A stretch of 21,270 bases of DNA, from the IMG/VR virus record IMGVR_UViG_3300022074_000448, positions 1 to 21,270 of that record; one strand, written 5' to 3'. Made by a program: the position numbers and the translations under genes. The notes beneath the pieces are model-generated. The model worked only from the letters and a program-made list of their open reading frames with translations, did no database searches and was not told where the DNA came from. Each line of letters starts with the position of its first letter. Position 1 is the first letter of the stretch. Below are positions 1 to 5,998 of this stretch, one piece after another. The DNA is from a virus.

Positions 1-40
1 ACTCTGCATACTCTGAATTTTTTTCTAAGCGCTTATTCAT
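1..40 (-). CDS. N-terminus of a gene cut by the window edge
   Basis: An ATG at 40 overlaps the stop of the upstream leftward gene in an ATGA arrangement and opens a frame reading MNKRLEKNSEYAE up to the window edge. The tight overlap is the normal style of this operon, which is the main reason to call it. No clear Shine-Dalgarno precedes it, so translational coupling is assumed. Only 13 residues are visible and no function can be given. Confidence 0.45.
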   Translation of the reverse strand, partial: MNKRLEKNSEYAE

Positions 41-504
41 CGTAGTACTGTCCATAAAAATCCGCCACTAACAGTCAGTATTAAAACTACTATAGTAATT
101 GCAAGAACCATTACTTCGTTTTTAGTTTGTTGATTCTTTGCAACAGTGGCAGCTTTTGCTTTTGCTGCTCTCTTTTTTGCAGCTTGTATAGAAGTAATTT
201 GTATCTTCTTCATTTCATTATACATATCTCCGTTTCCAGAGTAAATGAATAAATCCTTTAGTTGCTTTTCATAGTCTGCAACTTGTTTCTTTGCCATAGA
301 AATCTTCATGGCATCCGTGGTGCTAAGAACAAGCTTTCCTGTTTTTACTTTTTCTTCAACTTCTGCAAGACCGCTCGCAGCTTGTGTAACTTTTCCAAAA
401 ACTCGAGAGATACTATCTACATTACTCTTTGTCTCCTTCAGAGTACTAATAGCCCCGTTGACCGCATTGAGTGCACCTATAACTGCGGTTACTTCGGCGA
501 GCAT
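37..504 (-). CDS. Hypothetical C-terminally membrane-anchored protein
   Basis: I do not recognise a named family. The 155-aa product has a helical N-terminal half (Ala/Val/Lys-rich, coiled-coil-like to about residue 90). A basic Lys/Ala-rich linker follows (KKRAAKAKAA), then one strong hydrophobic segment near the C-terminus (VLAITIVVLILTVSGGFLW). This implies a cytoplasmic helical domain with a tail anchor. The ATG at 504 is preferred because it overlaps the stop of the upstream gene as TAATG; a GTG at 510 is possible. Position within the leftward operon headed by the terminase small subunit suggests late expression, possibly in virion or lysis-related membrane work, but this is inference. 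Confidence 0.8.
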   Translation of the reverse strand: MLAEVTAVIGALNAVNGAISTLKETKSNVDSISRVFGKVTQAASGLAEVEEKVKTGKLVLSTTDAMKISMAKKQVADYEKQLKDLFIYSGNGDMYNEMKKIQITSIQAAKKRAAKAKAATVAKNQQTKNEVMVLAITIVVLILTVSGGFLWTVLR

Positions 505-815
505 TACCACTTCACCTTATCAGCCCAGTATGCTGCTGATATAGGGCCCTTTGCTATGTTTTTTGCATGACGGGCTTTAAAAGATGCTCGCTTCTTTTTC
601 ATAGCTTCGCTTTCGCCAGCTTTCGGTTTTCCTGCAGTTTTTGCTCCCTGCTGACCAAAACGAATAGTCTTTATTTTGTCACCCACCTTTGCAACAACAA
701 TGTGAGATTTTTTTGGATGACTCGGCGTTCTTTTTGGCTTATTAAACCCAGAAACTCCCGCTCTTTTAACTGCAGGATGTTTTTTCTTAGCGCTTTTTCG
801 TCTTCGTACTGCCAC
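504..815 (-). CDS. Small very basic phage protein (FGQQGAKTAG / AAYWADKVKW)
   Basis: A protein of about 103 aa, dominated by Lys, Arg and Ala. The N-terminus is polybasic (VAVRRRKSAKKK). A short beta-like core follows (HIVVAKVGDKIKTIRFGQQG), then a basic helix and a conserved-looking end, ISAAYWADKVKW. The combination resembles small uncharacterised proteins of marine phages, recalled from memory. I chose the GTG at 815 over an in-frame GTG at 836. It has an AAAGGAAAAAAGC leader almost identical to the one before the neighbouring gene's GTG, and it cuts the overlap with that gene from 50 to 29 bases. Nucleic-acid binding or genome condensation would suit the charge, but is not shown. Confidence 0.75.
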   Translation of the reverse strand: MAVRRRKSAKKKHPAVKRAGVSGFNKPKRTPSHPKKSHIVVAKVGDKIKTIRFGQQGAKTAGKPKAGESEAMKKKRASFKARHAKNIAKGPISAAYWADKVKW

Positions 816-939
816 GCTTTTTTCCTTTGTACCCACTTGCGTAGATAGCTCGAGCCTGTTTCATGGCATCTTTCTTTCTTTTATACGTTTTACCGGAACT
901 CCCCCACTTATATCCACCTTTAACTTTTCTTACGGGCAC
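787..939 (-). CDS. 50-aa basic phage protein (GGYKWG...ARAIYASGYK)
   Basis: This short gene starts at a GTG at 939 with a good AAGGAG site 8 bases upstream. It reads MPVRKVKGGYKWGSSGKTYK, then a basic helix and RAIYASGYKGKKRGSTKTKKR. The GxKWGxSGKxY...QARAIYASGY pattern is a small protein motif I recall from many marine phage genomes, usually unannotated. The pattern and Shine-Dalgarno argue for a real gene despite the length and the 29-base overlap with the next gene. It belongs to a run of tiny Lys/Arg-rich genes between 787 and 1736. Function unknown. Confidence 0.75.
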   Translation of the reverse strand: MPVRKVKGGYKWGSSGKTYKRKKDAMKQARAIYASGYKGKKRGSTKTKKR

Positions 940-974
940 GCTTTTTTCTCCTTTTCTTCGCTAACTGCTGACGA

Positions 975-1000
975 AAAGAAGCGGGTGCAGACACACCCGC
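975..1000 (-). terminator. Hairpin terminator or attenuator in the basic-protein run
   Basis: Perfect 7-bp stem GCGGGTG/CACCCGC at 981-987 and 994-1000 with a 6-base loop. Read leftward it is followed by TTCTTTT. It lies just after the stop of the 1003-1263 gene and before the GTG at 939, so it could end or attenuate the leftward operon there. Confidence 0.55.
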
Positions 1001-1002
1001 CA

Positions 1003-1263
1003 TTATTTCTTTTTCCTTCTAGCTCTCCGTTTAACAAAAGTACTCACGTTACGAGGCTTGCCTCCAGGATTGCCAGCAGCTCTCTTTCTCCGAATCGCAG
1101 ATTTTCTTTGCGAAGGAGTCATGCGGGCTGCTGTAGCTGCAGGAACACATTTAGGATATTTCTTTTTTCCAGATTTAGTACGACCACACTTCTCAAAGCC
1201 GCCACCCTTTTTTGGTCTTGAAATATCTACCCAATTTTCTTTGAACCACTTAGTTAAACTCAC
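1003..1263 (-). CDS. Basic phage protein (KWFKENWVDISRPKKGGGF)
   Basis: 86 aa. It begins MSLTKWFKENWVDISRPKKG, continues with GGFEKCGR and KYPKCVPAATAARMTPSQRKSAIRRKRAAGNPGGKP, and ends in RRARRKKK. The WF-E-WVDI-RPK--GGF--CGR pattern with two CxK/CGR cysteine sites is familiar from phage and algal-virus proteins of unknown function (from memory, no search). Two cysteines (in KCGR and PKCVP) could form a metal or redox site. Start is GTG with AGAGGT upstream. The C-terminus is strongly cationic, as in its neighbours. Confidence 0.8.
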   Translation of the reverse strand: MSLTKWFKENWVDISRPKKGGGFEKCGRTKSGKKKYPKCVPAATAARMTPSQRKSAIRRKRAAGNPGGKPRNVSTFVKRRARRKKK

Positions 1264-1284
1264 GGTTTACCTCTTCTTACTTCC

Positions 1285-1410
1285 TCACTTTTTACGCTTA
1301 CGCTTCGTGTGGGCCGAGTCTTTCATGAGCTTACCATTAGGCATATAATGGTACCCTTTTGGTGCTTTTTTGCGACGAGTTGTTTTCTTTCGTTTACTAT
1401 AATATGCCAT
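1285..1410 (-). CDS. 41-aa basic mini-protein
   Basis: Reads MAYYSKRKKTTRRKKAPKGY, then HYMPNGKLMKDSAHTKRKRKK and stop. The start ATG overlaps the stop of the upstream gene by one base (TAATG) and has GAGAGG upstream, which supports coupled translation. About half the residues are Lys or Arg. The GYHYMPNG turn is the only non-basic patch. No family recognised; part of the polybasic gene run. Confidence 0.7.
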   Translation of the reverse strand: MAYYSKRKKTTRRKKAPKGYHYMPNGKLMKDSAHTKRKRKK

Positions 1411-1553
1411 TAGCCTCTCATTTTTTTCAAAATAGCTTTTTGTAAAGCGGGGGGAAGCTTCTTTTGCTTAGCTGTTAAACCTTTCTTTTTCTTGCCATTT
1501 TTCTTAGGCTTCTTTTTGCCCATAGGCTTTTTCTTTCCGTAGTGTGAAGGCAT
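1410..1553 (-). CDS. 47-aa Lys-rich mini-protein (KGLTAKQKKLPPALQKAILKKMRG)
   Basis: Starts MPSHYGKKKPMGKKKPKKNG and ends in an amphipathic helix, LTAKQKKLPPALQKAILKKM. The MPSHYG--KPM start and KLP-ALQKAI end are motifs I recall from small proteins of T4-like marine phages. Overlaps the next gene by one base. Function unknown. Confidence 0.72.
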   Translation of the reverse strand: MPSHYGKKKPMGKKKPKKNGKKKKGLTAKQKKLPPALQKAILKKMRG

Positions 1554-1556
1554 AGT

Positions 1557-1736
1557 TTATCCCATGCGGTATTTACCGCCCTTGGCTTTATAGGTTCTTA
1601 CAAGCCAACCATTAGCATATGCAGAAGGATATACTGCAAATTTTCTTTTTGCTTGAGCTTTTACACGAGCATAAAGTTTTTTATTTGTAGGTACAGACTT
1701 CTTTTTGGCCGTCTTTTTTCTTCGACGAACAGCCAC
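1557..1736 (-). CDS. 59-aa YPSAYAN-motif basic protein
   Basis: GTG start immediately abutting the upstream stop (TAAGTG), so coupled translation is likely because no Shine-Dalgarno is visible. The polybasic head VAVRRRKKTAKKK precedes KLYARVKAQAKRKFAVYPSAYANGWLVRTYKAKGGKYRMG. The K--Y-RVK--AK--F-VYPSAYAN-WLV--Y---GG-YR pattern is a small conserved domain that I recall from phages and large algal viruses, with unknown function. The conserved Trp/Tyr core suggests a folded domain rather than only a basic tail. Confidence 0.8.
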   Translation of the reverse strand: MAVRRRKKTAKKKSVPTNKKLYARVKAQAKRKFAVYPSAYANGWLVRTYKAKGGKYRMG

Positions 1737-1895
1737 TTAAATTTTGTCATAGCCAGGCATTCCTGCTGGCTCTTCTGCAGCAGGCGCAGCAGACTCTTTA
1801 ACAAATTTCTTTGCTTCTTTTTCTGAAGAAAATCTAGCTACAACTTCCTGATCTTTCCAAACTCTCCAGATGCCTCTTTTTTCATCAATAGTCAT
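1737..1895 (-). CDS. 52-aa hypothetical protein
   Basis: Reads MTIDEKRGIWRVWKDQEVVA, then RFSSEKEAKKFVKES, an Ala/Glu-Pro linker and GMPGYDKI. The W-V-KD-E-VARF-SE-EAKKFV segment resembles a small beta-beta-alpha unit such as a DUF2188-like or RNase H-associated fold, a weak guess. Unlike its downstream neighbours it is acidic to neutral. Start ATG has AGGATA upstream, which also contains the stop of the previous gene. Confidence 0.68.
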   Translation of the reverse strand: MTIDEKRGIWRVWKDQEVVARFSSEKEAKKFVKESAAPAAEEPAGMPGYDKI

Positions 1896-1899
1896 TATA

Positions 1900-2397
1900 T
1901 TATCCTAAAGGATTTGCCAAAGCATCTAATCCTTCCCAGAGATCATCAATCTCTTTATCTATTTTTTGAAACTTAGATTCCATTGTTTTTAAGTATTCAT
2001 CAAACTTGTCAATACGCTCAACAGCAAGTTCTGCTTTTTCAACTTCGGTTTCCATTTCTGTAACAGTCTTCTCGGCAGTTACTACTCTTTCTTGTATTAA
2101 CAATAGTTGTTGTTGTTGCTGCATTATTGTTTGAAGATTCGTTTGTAAAGTTGCCAGCTTACCTTGGAGTTGGCTGATATCGTTGTCTTCGAGCTCTTGT
2201 TTTATTAGATGAACTTCCTCCACAAGAGGTGCAGTATCTGGTATTTCGTATGCTTCTACGGCTTCTAACCTTGAGTAAATAGAGCTGGCCGTCCATATAG
2301 CTCCAGCTATACTTGAAACGATTCCAAACACAATTGCAATATGTATTCCTTTGAAACTTGCACCACCTACTCGGATTTCGGTATCTTCGATAGACAT
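1900..2397 (-). CDS. Membrane-anchored coiled-coil protein
   Basis: 165 aa. A short N-terminal stretch is followed by one transmembrane segment at about residues 19-37 (IHIAIVFGIVSSIAGAIWT). A long heptad-like coiled coil occupies about residues 45-155, with a Gln run (QQQQQ) near residue 94. Topology is probably N-in with the coil outside the membrane or in the periplasm. The run of TM plus coiled-coil proteins downstream of the terminase small subunit suggests a membrane or lysis-control role, but no family is certain. Confidence 0.82.
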   Translation of the reverse strand: MSIEDTEIRVGGASFKGIHIAIVFGIVSSIAGAIWTASSIYSRLEAVEAYEIPDTAPLVEEVHLIKQELEDNDISQLQGKLATLQTNLQTIMQQQQQLLLIQERVVTAEKTVTEMETEVEKAELAVERIDKFDEYLKTMESKFQKIDKEIDDLWEGLDALANPLG

Positions 2398-2399
2398 TT

Positions 2400-3245
2400 T
2401 TACTCACATTGCGTTCCGTAAAAGAAACACTCATAGCCTACGTAGCTTGGGCTGTTTGTATAGTAGGGATCATTTTCTCCGTCTAACAATATATCTGTAG
2501 TCGACTTGTATAAGTCTAGTCCGTTCGCTCCATCAAAATATACGGCAGCGCCCCAATTTGCATTGACAAAGTTTAAAGTTACAATACTGTTTTGCACATT
2601 AAAGTTTGCGCTAACTTCATCTACAAAACTAGAATCTGCTTGCTCTGCACTGTTATCAAAGAAAGCTACAGAGTCAGCATCGTTTGCAATACCAATGTAG
2701 GCTGCTGCTTCCTGAGCATAACCCTCTACTTCTTCGAGAGAGTCATTATACTCTGTAACTGTTTCCGCTTGAAGCGTTAAAGCTGCTTCATTTGCTTCTG
2801 CAAACTCTGCAACCGCTTGCATTTCGGGATCACTGTTTGTTTGTGCGGCTTCTTCAGCCATAGTTGTTACTTCAAGAATTACTGCTATTTCAGTTGCAGC
2901 CTCTGTAAAAGTATCAATGGCTGTTTCCATATTTGTGAGAGCTATTTCTCCTTGATCCATCAAAAAGTCTTGAGCAGTGTAAAACTGCATGTCTGCCATG
3001 CTGCTTAAAGCATTATTATACGCAACTCTCTGAGCTTCAGATATTTTTGCAGAGTCTGCCATTGTTCCGTCAGACATATAGCCAAGCTCAGCATTATAAG
3101 AGAGTCCCGCAACTGTTTTATAGCCTAAGTTTAGTTGATCTACGACTGCTTGGCTTGAGTTTACTAAATCATTCAGTGGATCCGCGCTCACTGCTCCTGA
3201 AGCGCTCAGAGATAGAACGAGTATCGCTGCCTTCAGTACTTTCAT
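2400..3245 (-). CDS. Secreted acidic helical protein with signal peptide
   Basis: 281 aa from the ATG at 3245, which has GGAG about 7 bases upstream; a TTG 12 bases further upstream is less likely. The product opens with a classical signal peptide, MKVLKAAILVLSLSASGAVSA, with cleavage expected after ...VSA. The mature part is rich in Ala, Glu and Asp and mostly helical, with a beta-like aromatic C-terminus containing two Cys (YECFFYGTQCE). It should be exported to the periplasm or beyond. The signal peptide overlaps the 3' end of the upstream gene by 77 bases, unusually long for this window. No family recognised. Confidence 0.78.
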   Translation of the reverse strand: MKVLKAAILVLSLSASGAVSADPLNDLVNSSQAVVDQLNLGYKTVAGLSYNAELGYMSDGTMADSAKISEAQRVAYNNALSSMADMQFYTAQDFLMDQGEIALTNMETAIDTFTEAATEIAVILEVTTMAEEAAQTNSDPEMQAVAEFAEANEAALTLQAETVTEYNDSLEEVEGYAQEAAAYIGIANDADSVAFFDNSAEQADSSFVDEVSANFNVQNSIVTLNFVNANWGAAVYFDGANGLDLYKSTTDILLDGENDPYYTNSPSYVGYECFFYGTQCE

Positions 3246-3888
3246 TTTCAACTCCAATTCCTAGTACATCATTGTACCAGTCTTTTTTCTTTGAATAATC
3301 AGGTATGTGTAAACTTGGTCTACTTTTTAGCGCAAGATAGGCGCGTTTACCAACTACGAGTTTACCTCCTTGTAAAACTGGACAGGGAGTGCCGGATATA
3401 AACATCGCTCTCCATACTTCCGCATTTTGACACATTCTCGCTACTGCAGCGACTTTCATTCCTAAGTCGCTTAAAACTTTTGCATCTCTTCGTCGATTAC
3501 ACTCTGGGTCTTCTCTATATCCGCCTCGACTAAATCCTATTGTTGCTGTTTGAATACCTTGGCTATTTCCTCTAAAACAGGTCTCTGGTCCGGTACTCAT
3601 ATAGCTTGGTGAAATTGCTGAGTAAACTGGCATTCCTGAACTGCCAGCTCCATTATATGTTTTTGAGTTAGTAGTATTATTACTATTTACTGTACTGTTT
3701 TGATTATTTGTATTGAGGCTGCCGTCCTGTTCAGCACCGTCATTTTCCCCAGAATTATTATTAAACTCACCTCCTCTATTTGGTATAATGGGGTCTTCCG
3801 GTTGTCTTCCAGGATCAGCAGCAACCTCAACGGCAAAAATAAAATAGGATACTATTACTAATATTCCTAAAAAGGTTTTTAATGGCAT
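3169..3888 (-). CDS. Exported phage protein with Asn-rich linker
   Basis: 239 aa. An N-terminal signal peptide or anchor (MPLKTFLGILVIVSYFIFAV) is followed by an Asn/Ser/Thr-rich low-complexity linker at about residues 42-80. A Cys-containing domain then shows CFRGNSQGIQTATIGFSRGG, ECNRRRDAKVLSDLGMKVAAVARMCQ and GTPCPVLQGGK. The conserved-looking Cys-rich core with R-DA--L-DLGMK-AAVARMC matches a protein type I recall in marine myophages beside the terminase, without a known role. The C-terminal 26 codons overlap the next gene's signal peptide. Confidence 0.8.
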   Translation of the reverse strand: MPLKTFLGILVIVSYFIFAVEVAADPGRQPEDPIIPNRGGEFNNNSGENDGAEQDGSLNTNNQNSTVNSNNTTNSKTYNGAGSSGMPVYSAISPSYMSTGPETCFRGNSQGIQTATIGFSRGGYREDPECNRRRDAKVLSDLGMKVAAVARMCQNAEVWRAMFISGTPCPVLQGGKLVVGKRAYLALKSRPSLHIPDYSKKKDWYNDVLGIGVENESTEGSDTRSISERFRSSERGSTE

Positions 3889-3891
3889 AAA

Positions 3892-4092
3892 TCATGACCA
3901 GTTGTTCATCACTATTGTAGAGATTAAGCCTAGTAAAAATACTATGGTTGTTGCACCACCTCCGATAATCACCTGAAATATTTTATCAAGGCGATCATCA
4001 ATATCGTCGAGACGGTTAAACGTCGTCTTCCAACGCTCTGCACACTCTTTTTCATGTACTAGAAACTCTGTTTTCAGTTCATCGTCAGACAT
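3892..4092 (-). CDS. Small XhlA-like membrane protein
   Basis: 66 aa. A charged helical N-terminus (HEKECAERWKTTFNRLDDIDDRLDKIF) is followed by one transmembrane helix (VIIGGGATTIVFLLGLISTIV). The heptad-like charged helix plus a single C-terminal TM is the architecture of hemolysin XhlA-type and similar phage accessory membrane proteins. It overlaps the upstream terminase gene by 8 bases. Whether it acts as a holin accessory is inference. Confidence 0.78.
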   Translation of the reverse strand: MSDDELKTEFLVHEKECAERWKTTFNRLDDIDDRLDKIFQVIIGGGATTIVFLLGLISTIVMNNWS

Positions 4093-4543
4093 CTTTCAAC
4101 AACTTATCCATGAGCTTACCGTAGTTGCCCTGGCCAAAGGGAAGCCCTTCATTAATCTGTACATTTGTTTGACTTTTTACATTTGTAGCTTCTGCTTTTT
4201 GTAGATCAGCTTGTGCTTTTATCTCATCCATTCTCATTTTGTGGGCCATTTGGAGCAAGTCAGCTAAATCTTTATTAGAGTATACTCCACTTTCTTTAGC
4301 TTCTTCAAGTTTACTCTCAATCATTTCGTCAAGTAAGCCTGCAATATTATTTTTATTGCGATAACCCATGTCTAAGTACACTGTGTCAATATACTTTTTT
4401 ACTTCACGTTTGTTCAACAGTTCAACTACTTTGTTTTCTTGCACGCCAAGCTGCTCGACAACCGCACGGATATTTCCGAAAGTAAGGTACGAGTTTGCTA
4501 CTTCGAGTCCCTCTGGAGAGATTGTCGTTAATTCTTTAGCCAT
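4085..4543 (-). CDS. Terminase small subunit
   Basis: 152 aa. Initial DNA recognition and regulation of the genome-packaging motor. The N-terminal half contains an HTH-like unit (YLTFGNIRAVVEQLGVQENKVVELLNKREVKKYID). The helical oligomerisation region has VYLDMGYRNKNNIAGLLDEM and YSNKDLADLLQMAHKMRMDEIKAQ, a pattern I associate with small terminases of marine phages (recalled, not searched). The large subunit is not in this window. This is the first gene of the leftward operon. The -10 box ends 7 bases before the ATG and there is no Shine-Dalgarno, so the mRNA is predicted to be leaderless or nearly so. Confidence 0.85.
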   Translation of the reverse strand: MAKELTTISPEGLEVANSYLTFGNIRAVVEQLGVQENKVVELLNKREVKKYIDTVYLDMGYRNKNNIAGLLDEMIESKLEEAKESGVYSNKDLADLLQMAHKMRMDEIKAQADLQKAEATNVKSQTNVQINEGLPFGQGNYGKLMDKLLKDV

Positions 4544-4550
4544 GTAGAGA

Positions 4551-4579
4551 ATTATAGGGGAAAAGGGCTATAAAGTCAA
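4551..4579 (-). promoter_or_regulatory. Leaderless promoter for the terminase operon
   Basis: Read leftward: TAATTC, TTGACT (4579-4574), 17 bases, TATAAT (4556-4551), 7 bases, then ATG at 4543. The predicted start site falls on the base before or the first base of the ATG. It shares the AAAATAATTCTTGAC block with other promoters in the window. Confidence 0.85.
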
Positions 4580-4600
4580 GAATTATTTTTGGGTAGGTAG

Positions 4601-4624
4601 TAAAAAAGGCCCCGAAGGGCCTTT
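4601..4624 (-). terminator. Rho-independent terminator after the 4631-4897 gene
   Basis: Perfect 8-bp stem AAAGGCCC/GGGCCTTT (4605-4612 and 4617-4624) with CGAA loop. Read leftward it runs into TTTTTT. It separates the secreted-protein gene from the terminase promoter. Confidence 0.9.
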
Positions 4625-4630
4625 GCGAAC

Positions 4631-4897
4631 TTACGCTAGAATTTGAGTGTCTTCAAATATGATTGGGTTGCGTAAGATTACAGGCGTTTCTTCGGCAGGA
4701 AAGCTAACTCCTTTACGCTCCCACTGTTCTTTTGTACGGCACTGATATGTCATGCGATCATTCCACTTGCTTGAGTAGAATTTTCCACAGTATTTTCCAT
4801 CGGGCTGTTTTTCAAAAGTAAGTTCCATTTTTTCTGCGTTTGCGGATAGGGGTAGGGCGAGGGCGAGGGTTGCCAGGGTGGCGAGTACAAGTTTCAC
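4631..4897 (-). CDS. Small secreted protein with signal peptide
   Basis: 88 aa from a GTG at 4897 with AAGGAG upstream. The signal peptide MKLVLATLATLALALPLSANA is followed by a short mature region with two cysteines (KYCGKFY and YQCRTKE) that could form a disulphide in the periplasm. The gene is monocistronic: its own terminator lies at 4601-4624 and an AT-rich promoter region with a TATAAT box (4953-4948) lies upstream. No matching -35 stands at 17 bases, so expression may need an activator. Codon use at its 5' end is more G+C-rich than the terminase operon's. No family recognised. Confidence 0.8.
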   Translation of the reverse strand: MKLVLATLATLALALPLSANAEKMELTFEKQPDGKYCGKFYSSKWNDRMTYQCRTKEQWERKGVSFPAEETPVILRNPIIFEDTQILA

Positions 4898-5207
4898 GAA
4901 AGTCTCCTTAATTTTGTGTCTTGAAGTTTTTCTTAACTTCGGGATATATTATACTACAAAATTATTACAAAATGATGACAATTGTTACGAAATTTCACAC
5001 TTTTTATATCTGCACAAATTGTGTGCACACCCACACAAATTGTGTAATTCGATTTTTGAAAAATACCCTAAGTTGTACGTGTGGGGGACGCCCGCGGCGC
5101 GGCGATAGGCAAGGTCTATTAACCGCCCCCTATTGATAGAAACAAACGATTGACAAGCGCGTCGGGATGCCTTAAGCTATAGGCTGAATCAATGAAAGGG
5201 GCTTCCC
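4898..5207. other. Intergenic control region with repeated palindromes
   Basis: No convincing gene. It holds a leftward TATAAT at 4948-4953 and a hairpin (GAAGTT/AACTTC, 4923-4940) in the leader of the leftward gene. Two operator-like palindromes follow at 5013-5045, then a sharp switch from AT-rich to G+C-rich sequence near 5080. A TTGACA at 5152-5157 before the rightward gene at 5208 has a TAAGCT at 17 bases, a poor -10. Confidence 0.6.
5013..5045. promoter_or_regulatory. Pair of operator-like inverted repeats
   Basis: CACAAATTGTG at 5013-5023 and ACACAAATTGTGT at 5033-5045 share the palindrome CACAA-A-TTGTG. Their centres are 21 bp apart, about two helical turns, which would place two dimers on the same DNA face. 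They lie between divergent genes. Confidence 0.6.
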
Positions 5208-5402
5208 GTGCTTAAGACTCTCGGACTCATTCTTCTTATGCTCGCCATAGCGATTATGTTGGGCGCGGTTTTTTATACCGGCTGGATTTTTGTGACCGGC
5301 TCAACCTTTTGGCTATCGCAGGTTCTGGGCGCGGCGCTCATCGCCTTAACCTTTTTGTTGGCGGCGCTTTGCGGCTCGCTGGCTTACATCACCGCCAAAT
5401 GA
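5208..5402 (+). CDS. Two-helix small membrane protein
   Basis: 64 aa from a GTG at 5208 with AAAGGGG upstream. Almost the whole protein is two hydrophobic helices (about residues 5-30 and 36-60), with Gly and aromatic residues between, consistent with an inner-membrane hairpin. Codons are G/C-ending (GGC, GCG, ACC), unlike the AT-rich phage genes to either side, so it belongs to the G+C-rich segment. No family or function recognised. Holin-like architecture is possible but unsupported by neighbours. Confidence 0.72.
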   Translation: MLKTLGLILLMLAIAIMLGAVFYTGWIFVTGSTFWLSQVLGAALIALTFLLAALCGSLAYITAK

Positions 5403-5448
5403 GAATCATTCGCATTTGTAACCTCCATTATATCTCCACTATTGGGGC

Positions 5449-5477
5449 TTGACTTAGAGGCGAAAATGACCGATACT
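5449..5477 (+). promoter_or_regulatory. Promoter for the 5505 HTH-like gene
   Basis: TTGACT (5449-5454), 17 bases, GATACT (5472-5477), leaving a leader of about 20 bases with TAGGAG before the ATG at 5505. Confidence 0.7.
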
Positions 5478-5504
5478 ATACCTTCACTAACTAGGAGACT
5501 ACAC

Positions 5505-5795
5505 ATGTCTAACTACACTCCCAAAATGGTCGCGGCTCTCGAAGCAGCGGCTCCCCTCAACCTAGAGATCGCTAAGGATCTCGCGGCTGACTTTGGTATT
5601 AGCCATCGCTCGGTCATTTCCAAGGCCAAAAGCCTTGGCCTTGAATATGTCAAGGCATCGCCCAAGGCGCGAGGTGCCAAGGGCATCACCAAGGCAGAGC
5701 TTGCCGATGCTATTCGCAAGGCGGTTGCTTTGCCGGATCGCTCCGGCGATTTAACCAAGGATGAACTTTCTGCCATCTTGAGCAATCTCGCATGA
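5505..5795 (+). CDS. HTH-like regulator, paralogue of the 8770 and 11489 genes
   Basis: 96 aa from the ATG at 5505 (TAGGAG upstream); an in-frame extension to 5442 would cover the promoter and is rejected. It opens with YTPKMVAALEA. An HTH-like unit follows (EIAKDLAADFGISHRSVISKAKSLGLEY), then KGITKAELADAIRKAV and LTKDELSAILSNL. The same order occurs in the proteins at 8770 and 11489: YT-xMV, a helix-turn-helix with RSIIxKxSxxG, a (V/I)-K-EL segment, and a final L-K-xLxxLL helix. These three genes are clear paralogues despite different codon usage. Probable DNA-binding regulators. Family name unknown to me. Confidence 0.8.
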   Translation: MSNYTPKMVAALEAAAPLNLEIAKDLAADFGISHRSVISKAKSLGLEYVKASPKARGAKGITKAELADAIRKAVALPDRSGDLTKDELSAILSNLA

Positions 5796-5998
5796 GATTG
5801 CTTCGCGTCTTAGCAGATTGGTTGGGGGCAGCGGCACTATGCTGCGCTCCCTTCATAATCGACACGACCGAGGGCAAAGCCCTCGCCATCGTCGGGCTTG
5901 GATTATTGACCTTGCAAGCGTTGCGCGTTTCATGCTATAATCTGGTTTTCTTAAACATAATCGGCATTGGAGGATATTTTTATGCGATTTATTTTTGA
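5792..5998 (+). CDS. Small two-helix membrane protein
   Basis: 68 aa starting at an ATG that overlaps the stop of the HTH-like gene (ATGA). It has hydrophobic helices at about residues 8-22 and 28-66, including LAIVGLGLLTLQALRVSC and LVFLNIIGIGGYFYAIYF. Overlaps the next gene by 17 bases, so it is co-translated in the 5505-7230 operon. No family recognised. Confidence 0.7.
   Translation: MRLLRVLADWLGAAALCCAPFIIDTTEGKALAIVGLGLLTLQALRVSCYNLVFLNIIGIGGYFYAIYF

Noticed and set aside
4878-5136. Rightward frames in the 4898-5207 gap
   Set aside because: Composition is that of AT-rich control DNA. There is no ribosome site, and the frames overlap the palindromes and the start of the leftward gene.
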